A stretch of 34,118 nucleotides of DNA from an uncultured Clostridia bacterium. Its GTDB lineage: Bacteria > Bacillota > Clostridia > UBA1381. Positions 31,003-34,118 of this stretch are shown in pieces; the first letter of the stretch is position 1; the number at the start of each line of letters is the position of its first letter. Under the pieces are notes generated by a model, which saw only the letters and a program-made list of their open reading frames with translations, did not search any database and was not told the origin of the DNA. The stretch is taken from assembly GCA_934462945.1 (NCBI GenBank), contig CAKSJF010000016.1, positions 1 to 34,118 on the forward strand, read 5' to 3'. Position numbers and translations under genes: made by a program.

Positions 31003-32550
31003 ATGGCAAAGAATCCAATTGCCCTGATCATTTTAGATGGTTACGGCATCAATGAAGCAACTGAGGGAAATGCAATCAAAGCGGCAAAGACTCCGAATCT
31101 TGACCGCTATTTTGCAGACTACCCAAACACAATTTTATATGCCAGCGGCATGAGCGTTGGTCTGCCGGACGGACAGATGGGAAACTCTGAAGTCGGACAC
31201 ACCAACATCGGCGCAGGCCGTGTGGTTTATCAGGAATTAACCAGAATCACAAAATCAATCACAGACGGAGACTTCTTCTCCAACGAGGCTCTTTTAGGCG
31301 CTGTGGAAAACTGCAAAAAGCACAATTCCGCGCTGCACCTCTTAGGTCTTTTATCCAGCGGCGGTGTGCATAGTCATATTGAGCATTTATTCGGACTGAT
31401 TGATTTAGCACGCAAAAACGGACTGGAAAAGGTTTACGTCCACTGCGTGATGGACGGACGTGACGTTTCTCCGACCTCCGGTGTGGAATTTCTTTCCAAG
31501 CTTCAGGAAAAGCTTGCAGAAGCGAAGATCGGAAAGATCGCCACTGTGATGGGACGTTACTATGCAATGGACCGTGACACCAACTGGAACCGTGTGGTAA
31601 AAGCATACGATGCGATGGTAAAGGGCGAGGGACATCTGGTTTCCGACCCGATTGCCGCTGTGAAAGAATCCTATGAGACCAAGGACGAAAATGGCAGTCT
31701 CTTAACCGACGAATTTATTCTGCCGATGGTGGTAACCGAAAACGACGCGCCGACTGCAAAAATTGAAGAAAACGATTCCATCGTTTGCTTTAACTTCCGC
31801 CCCGACCGCGCAAGAGAAATCACAAGAACCTTTGTAGATCCGGAATTTACAGGCTTTGCAAGAGACTATATGCCGCTTTACTATGTCTGCATGACACAGT
31901 ATGACGCAAGCATGCCAAATGTTCACGTTGCATTCAAGCCGGAAAAGCTGAAAAATACCTTTGGCGAATATATTTCTTCAAAAGGACTTCATCAGCTGCG
32001 GATTGCAGAAACAGAAAAATATGCGCATGTTACCTTCTTCTTTAACGGCGGTGTGGAAAATGTTTATGACGGCGAGGATCGCAAGCTGATCCCCTCTCCA
32101 AAGGTTGCAACCTACGATATGCAGCCGGAAATGAGCGCCTATTTAGTGGCAGATGCATGTGTGGATTTAATTAACCAGGATAAATACGACTGCATTATCT
32201 TAAACTTTGCAAACTGCGACATGGTTGGTCATACCGGTGTGTTCGAGGCGGCTGTCAAGGCTGTCGAGGCTGTGGATGAGTGCTTGGGTAAAGTTGTTGA
32301 CGCATTAATGGCAAAGAACGGAAAGGTTCTGATTACTGCTGACCATGGCAACGCAGACTGTATGTTTGATCCGTCTACCCACGCTGTCTTTACGGCTCAC
32401 ACCACCAACCCGGTTCCGCTGATTGTGATGGGCGCCGGTGATGTCAAGCTGCAAAAAGGCAAGCTTTGCGACTTAGCTCCGACCATGCTGGATTTGATGA
32501 ATTTAGAAAAGCCGGCAGAGATGACCGGCGAAAGTCTGATTGTAAAATAG
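31003..32550 (+). CDS. gpmI: 2,3-bisphosphoglycerate-independent phosphoglycerate mutase
   Basis: GpmI interconverts 3- and 2-phosphoglycerate with two Mn2+ ions and a phosphoserine intermediate. The 515-residue product begins with the metal-site segment ALIILDGYG (D12) and has the catalytic serine S62 in GQMGNSEVGHTNIG, the MDGRDVSPTSG loop, the FNFRPDRAREIT region and the late metal motifs NCDMVGHTG and TADHGNADCM. It belongs to the alkaline phosphatase superfamily. Length is as expected. GGAGG precedes the ATG. It is the last gene of the glycolytic block in view, and enolase does not follow directly. Confidence 0.98.
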   Translation: MAKNPIALIILDGYGINEATEGNAIKAAKTPNLDRYFADYPNTILYASGMSVGLPDGQMGNSEVGHTNIGAGRVVYQELTRITKSITDGDFFSNEALLGAVENCKKHNSALHLLGLLSSGGVHSHIEHLFGLIDLARKNGLEKVYVHCVMDGRDVSPTSGVEFLSKLQEKLAEAKIGKIATVMGRYYAMDRDTNWNRVVKAYDAMVKGEGHLVSDPIAAVKESYETKDENGSLLTDEFILPMVVTENDAPTAKIEENDSIVCFNFRPDRAREITRTFVDPEFTGFARDYMPLYYVCMTQYDASMPNVHVAFKPEKLKNTFGEYISSKGLHQLRIAETEKYAHVTFFFNGGVENVYDGEDRKLIPSPKVATYDMQPEMSAYLVADACVDLINQDKYDCIILNFANCDMVGHTGVFEAAVKAVEAVDECLGKVVDALMAKNGKVLITADHGNADCMFDPSTHAVFTAHTTNPVPLIVMGAGDVKLQKGKLCDLAPTMLDLMNLEKPAEMTGESLIVK

Positions 32551-32561
32551 GCAAAATTCAC

Positions 32562-32590
32562 GGAATTTGCACGAAAAATTCCTGTTTTTT
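32562..32590 (+). terminator. Intrinsic terminator after gpmI
   Basis: GGAATTT (32562-32568), a 7-nt loop and AAATTCC (32576-32582) followed by TGTTTTTT. The stem is AU-rich but the U-tract is good. It closes the pgk-tpiA-gpmI block before the glnA promoter. Confidence 0.5.
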
Positions 32591-32620
32591 GCAAAAAATT
32601 GCTGGAATTCAAAAAAAGTA

Positions 32621-32648
32621 TTGACAAATTTTTAATTTGTGCTACAAT
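32621..32648 (+). promoter_or_regulatory. glnA sigma-A promoter
   Basis: Consensus TTGACA (32621-32626), a 16-bp spacer and TACAAT (32643-32648). The transcript should start near 32655 and immediately enter the leader with competing hairpins. Confidence 0.75.
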
Positions 32649-32664
32649 AGAGATAAATTCAGTA

Positions 32665-32684
32665 GTAAAACAAAGGCGTTTTAC
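32665..32684 (+). promoter_or_regulatory. Antiterminator-like hairpin in the glnA leader (ANTAR-type hexaloop)
   Basis: GTAAAAC (32665-32671) and GTTTTAC (32678-32684) pair perfectly around the hexaloop AAAGGC. ANTAR-domain regulators bind hairpins whose six-base loops have A at position 1 and G at position 4, which this loop satisfies. Its loop end and 3' arm are also the start of the terminator's 5' arm, so the two structures exclude each other. ANTAR targets usually have two such hairpins. I find only one, and the promoter leaves little room for another. Confidence 0.5.
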
Positions 32685-32716
32685 GGGAGAGAGTTTCTCC
32701 TGTAAAGCGCCTTTTT
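32675..32716 (+). terminator. glnA leader terminator (attenuator)
   Basis: Arms 32675-32690 and 32696-32711 form a 16-bp stem with two G-U pairs around GAGTT, followed by five U. It stands about 20 bases after the expected transcription start and 24 bases before the glnA ATG, so it must be overcome for glnA expression. It overlaps the hairpin at 32665-32684. Confidence 0.75.
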
Positions 32717-32739
32717 GTATTTTAAAGGAGGAATATCTT

Positions 32740-34118
32740 ATGGTAACAGAAATTTTTGCTTCAAACGTATTCAATCTTTCGGTCATGAAAGAGCGTCTGC
32801 CGAAAAAGACCTTTCAGTCTCTGGAGCATACCATCCGCGAGGGCGCTGCATTAGATCCGGGTGTTGCAGAGGTTGTGGCAAATGCGATGAAAGACTGGGC
32901 AATTGAAAAGGGCGCAACTCATTTTACACACTGGTTCCAGCCAATGACCGGCAGCACGGCAGAAAAGCACGACGCTTTCATCTCGCCGACTCCGGACGGA
33001 AAAGTCATTATGGAGTTTTCCGGCAAAGAGCTGATCAAGGGCGAGCCGGACGCGTCCAGCTTCCCCTCCGGCGGCTTGCGGGCAACCTTTGAGGCGCGCG
33101 GCTATACCGCTTGGGATCCGACCTCTTTTGCGTTTATCAAGGATCATTCCCTCTGCATTCCGACCACCTTCTATTCCTACACCGGCGAAGTGCTTGACAA
33201 GAAAACACCGCTTTTGAAATCTATGGAGGCAGTCAGCAAGGAGGCTCTTAGAGTTTTAAAATTCTTTGGGAGCGATGCGCAAAGAGTTATTTCCTACGTT
33301 GGTCCGGAGCAGGAATACTTCTTAGTGGACGCAGACGTATACAAAAAACGCAAGGATTTGATTCTGACCGGAAGAACGCTGTTCGGCGCAAAGCCGGCAA
33401 AGGGTCAGGAACTGGACGATCACTATTTTGGTACGCTGAAAGAACGGGTTTCCTCCTTTATGCGTGAATTGGATGAGGAGCTTTGGAAACTGGGTGTATT
33501 AGCAAAAACAAAGCATAACGAAGTTGCTCCGGCACAGCACGAATTAGCCCCGATCTTCACAATTGCAAATCAGGCATCCGACCACAACCAGCTGACCATG
33601 GAGATTATGAAAAAGGTTGCCGCAAGACATCACTTAGTATGCCTGCTGCATGAAAAACCGTTTGACGGTGTAAACGGCTCCGGTAAGCACAACAACTGGT
33701 CTATCGGCACAAACACCGGTGAAAACCTCTTAAAGCCGGGCAAAAACCCGATTGCAAACAAAAAGTTCCTGTTGTTCTTATCCGCGGTTATTAAGGCAGT
33801 GGACGAATACGGCGATCTGCTCCGGGTATCGGTTGCAACCGCAGGAAACGACCACCGTTTAGGTGCAAACGAAGCACCGCCGGCAATTGTATCTATGTTC
33901 CTGGGCGATCAGTTAGAGCGCGTTTTATCCGCTCTCCGGGACGGAAAAACCTCTGTGGAGGAGGTATCCTCTTTCTTAGAAACCGGTGTTGTTTCCATTC
34001 CGGCAATCCGCAAGGATACCACCGACCGGAACAGAACTTCTCCGTTTGCCTTTACCGGAAACAAATTTGAATTCCGTATGCCGGGTTCTTCACAGTCGAT
34101 TGCAGGTATCAACATTGT
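32740..34118 (+). CDS. glnA: Glutamine synthetase type III (partial, runs off the right edge)
   Basis: This enzyme makes glutamine from glutamate, ammonia and ATP. The first 459 residues of a protein expected to be about 700 long are visible. The start VTEIFASNVFNLSVMKERLP and the segment PSGGLRATFEARGYTAWDP are typical of type III (GlnN-like) synthetases. Catalytic-domain motifs follow: GPEQEYFLVD, HNEVAPAQHELAP, VNGSGKHNNWS, TAGNDHRLGANEAPP and GNKFEFR. The ATG at 32740 follows AAAGGAGG (32724-32731). The frame stays open to the window edge. The leader carries a terminator with a competing hairpin, suggesting control by nitrogen status through antitermination. Type III enzymes are common in Bacteroides and Clostridia. 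Confidence 0.95.
   Translation, partial: MVTEIFASNVFNLSVMKERLPKKTFQSLEHTIREGAALDPGVAEVVANAMKDWAIEKGATHFTHWFQPMTGSTAEKHDAFISPTPDGKVIMEFSGKELIKGEPDASSFPSGGLRATFEARGYTAWDPTSFAFIKDHSLCIPTTFYSYTGEVLDKKTPLLKSMEAVSKEALRVLKFFGSDAQRVISYVGPEQEYFLVDADVYKKRKDLILTGRTLFGAKPAKGQELDDHYFGTLKERVSSFMRELDEELWKLGVLAKTKHNEVAPAQHELAPIFTIANQASDHNQLTMEIMKKVAARHHLVCLLHEKPFDGVNGSGKHNNWSIGTNTGENLLKPGKNPIANKKFLLFLSAVIKAVDEYGDLLRVSVATAGNDHRLGANEAPPAIVSMFLGDQLERVLSALRDGKTSVEEVSSFLETGVVSIPAIRKDTTDRNRTSPFAFTGNKFEFRMPGSSQSIAGINI

Noticed and set aside
32655..32716. Glutamine riboswitch (glnA RNA) in the glnA leader
   Set aside because: That class is known from cyanobacteria and related marine sequences and has a three-helix junction core, which is not visible in this short leader.

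Overview
The window looks like a chromosomal stretch from a spore-forming, low-to-mid GC Firmicute of class Clostridia, probably near the Oscillospiraceae or Lachnospiraceae. The reasons are sporulation genes (spoIIGA-sigE-sigG-ymxH, spoVAC, spmB), a SpoVD-type penicillin-binding protein, a meso-diaminopimelate type MurE, strong Shine-Dalgarno sites with frequent TTG and GTG starts, and a type III glutamine synthetase. The species cannot be named from the sequence. No rRNA, tRNA, CRISPR array, prophage or complete insertion sequence was seen.

Layout. 1-439: a leftward gene remnant at the edge (beta-helix-like, apparently frameshifted) with its own promoter, then the promoter and repeat operator of mraZ. 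440-9388 (+): a compact division and cell-wall cluster, mraZ-rsmH-ftsL/divIC-spoVD-murE-mraY-ftsW-murG, without murF, murD, murC or ftsQ. 9395-12871 (-): prmC, a DUF1385 membrane protein, a 180-bp palindromic element, and an overlapping pair made of a J-domain protein with a cysteine-rich tail and a DUF5685 protein. 13029-13469 (+): spoVAC with a sigma-G-like promoter. 13466-24056 (-): a complete de novo UMP operon, carA-carB-pyrC-pyrK-pyrD-pyrF-pyrE-pyrB-pyrI, with an SDR gene resembling the EF-P 5-aminopentanone reductase at its 3' end. 24298-26983 (-): spoIIGA-sigE-sigG-ymxH. 27254-27438: a MITE-like inverted-repeat element. 27471-28814 (+): spmB and an SGNH hydrolase. 28976-32550 (+): pgk-tpiA-gpmI. 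32740-end (+): the first two thirds of a type III glnA.

How it works together. The left cluster makes and polymerises lipid II (MurE, MraY, MurG, FtsW, SpoVD), and MraZ probably represses its own operon through four short repeats placed just after the -10 box. The pyr operon turns bicarbonate, glutamine and aspartate into UMP. The spoIIG block sets up mother-cell and forespore transcription, and its promoter keeps the unusual long -35/-10 spacing and Spo0A-box-like sites known from B. subtilis spoIIG. The glycolytic block covers the lower triose steps.

The most interesting signals are regulatory. The pyr operon has a short U-rich leader ORF whose stop lies 5 nt before a strong intrinsic terminator upstream of carA. 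This architecture resembles the UTP-sensing, translation-coupled attenuators of enteric pyrBI and pyrE rather than a standard Firmicute PyrR leader. The glnA leader has a terminator overlapped by a competing hairpin whose hexaloop has A at position 1 and G at position 4, as in ANTAR-protein targets. DUF5685 carries a DDxxD motif and a second Asp-rich motif reminiscent of squalene/phytoene synthases, next to a Cys-rich J-domain protein.
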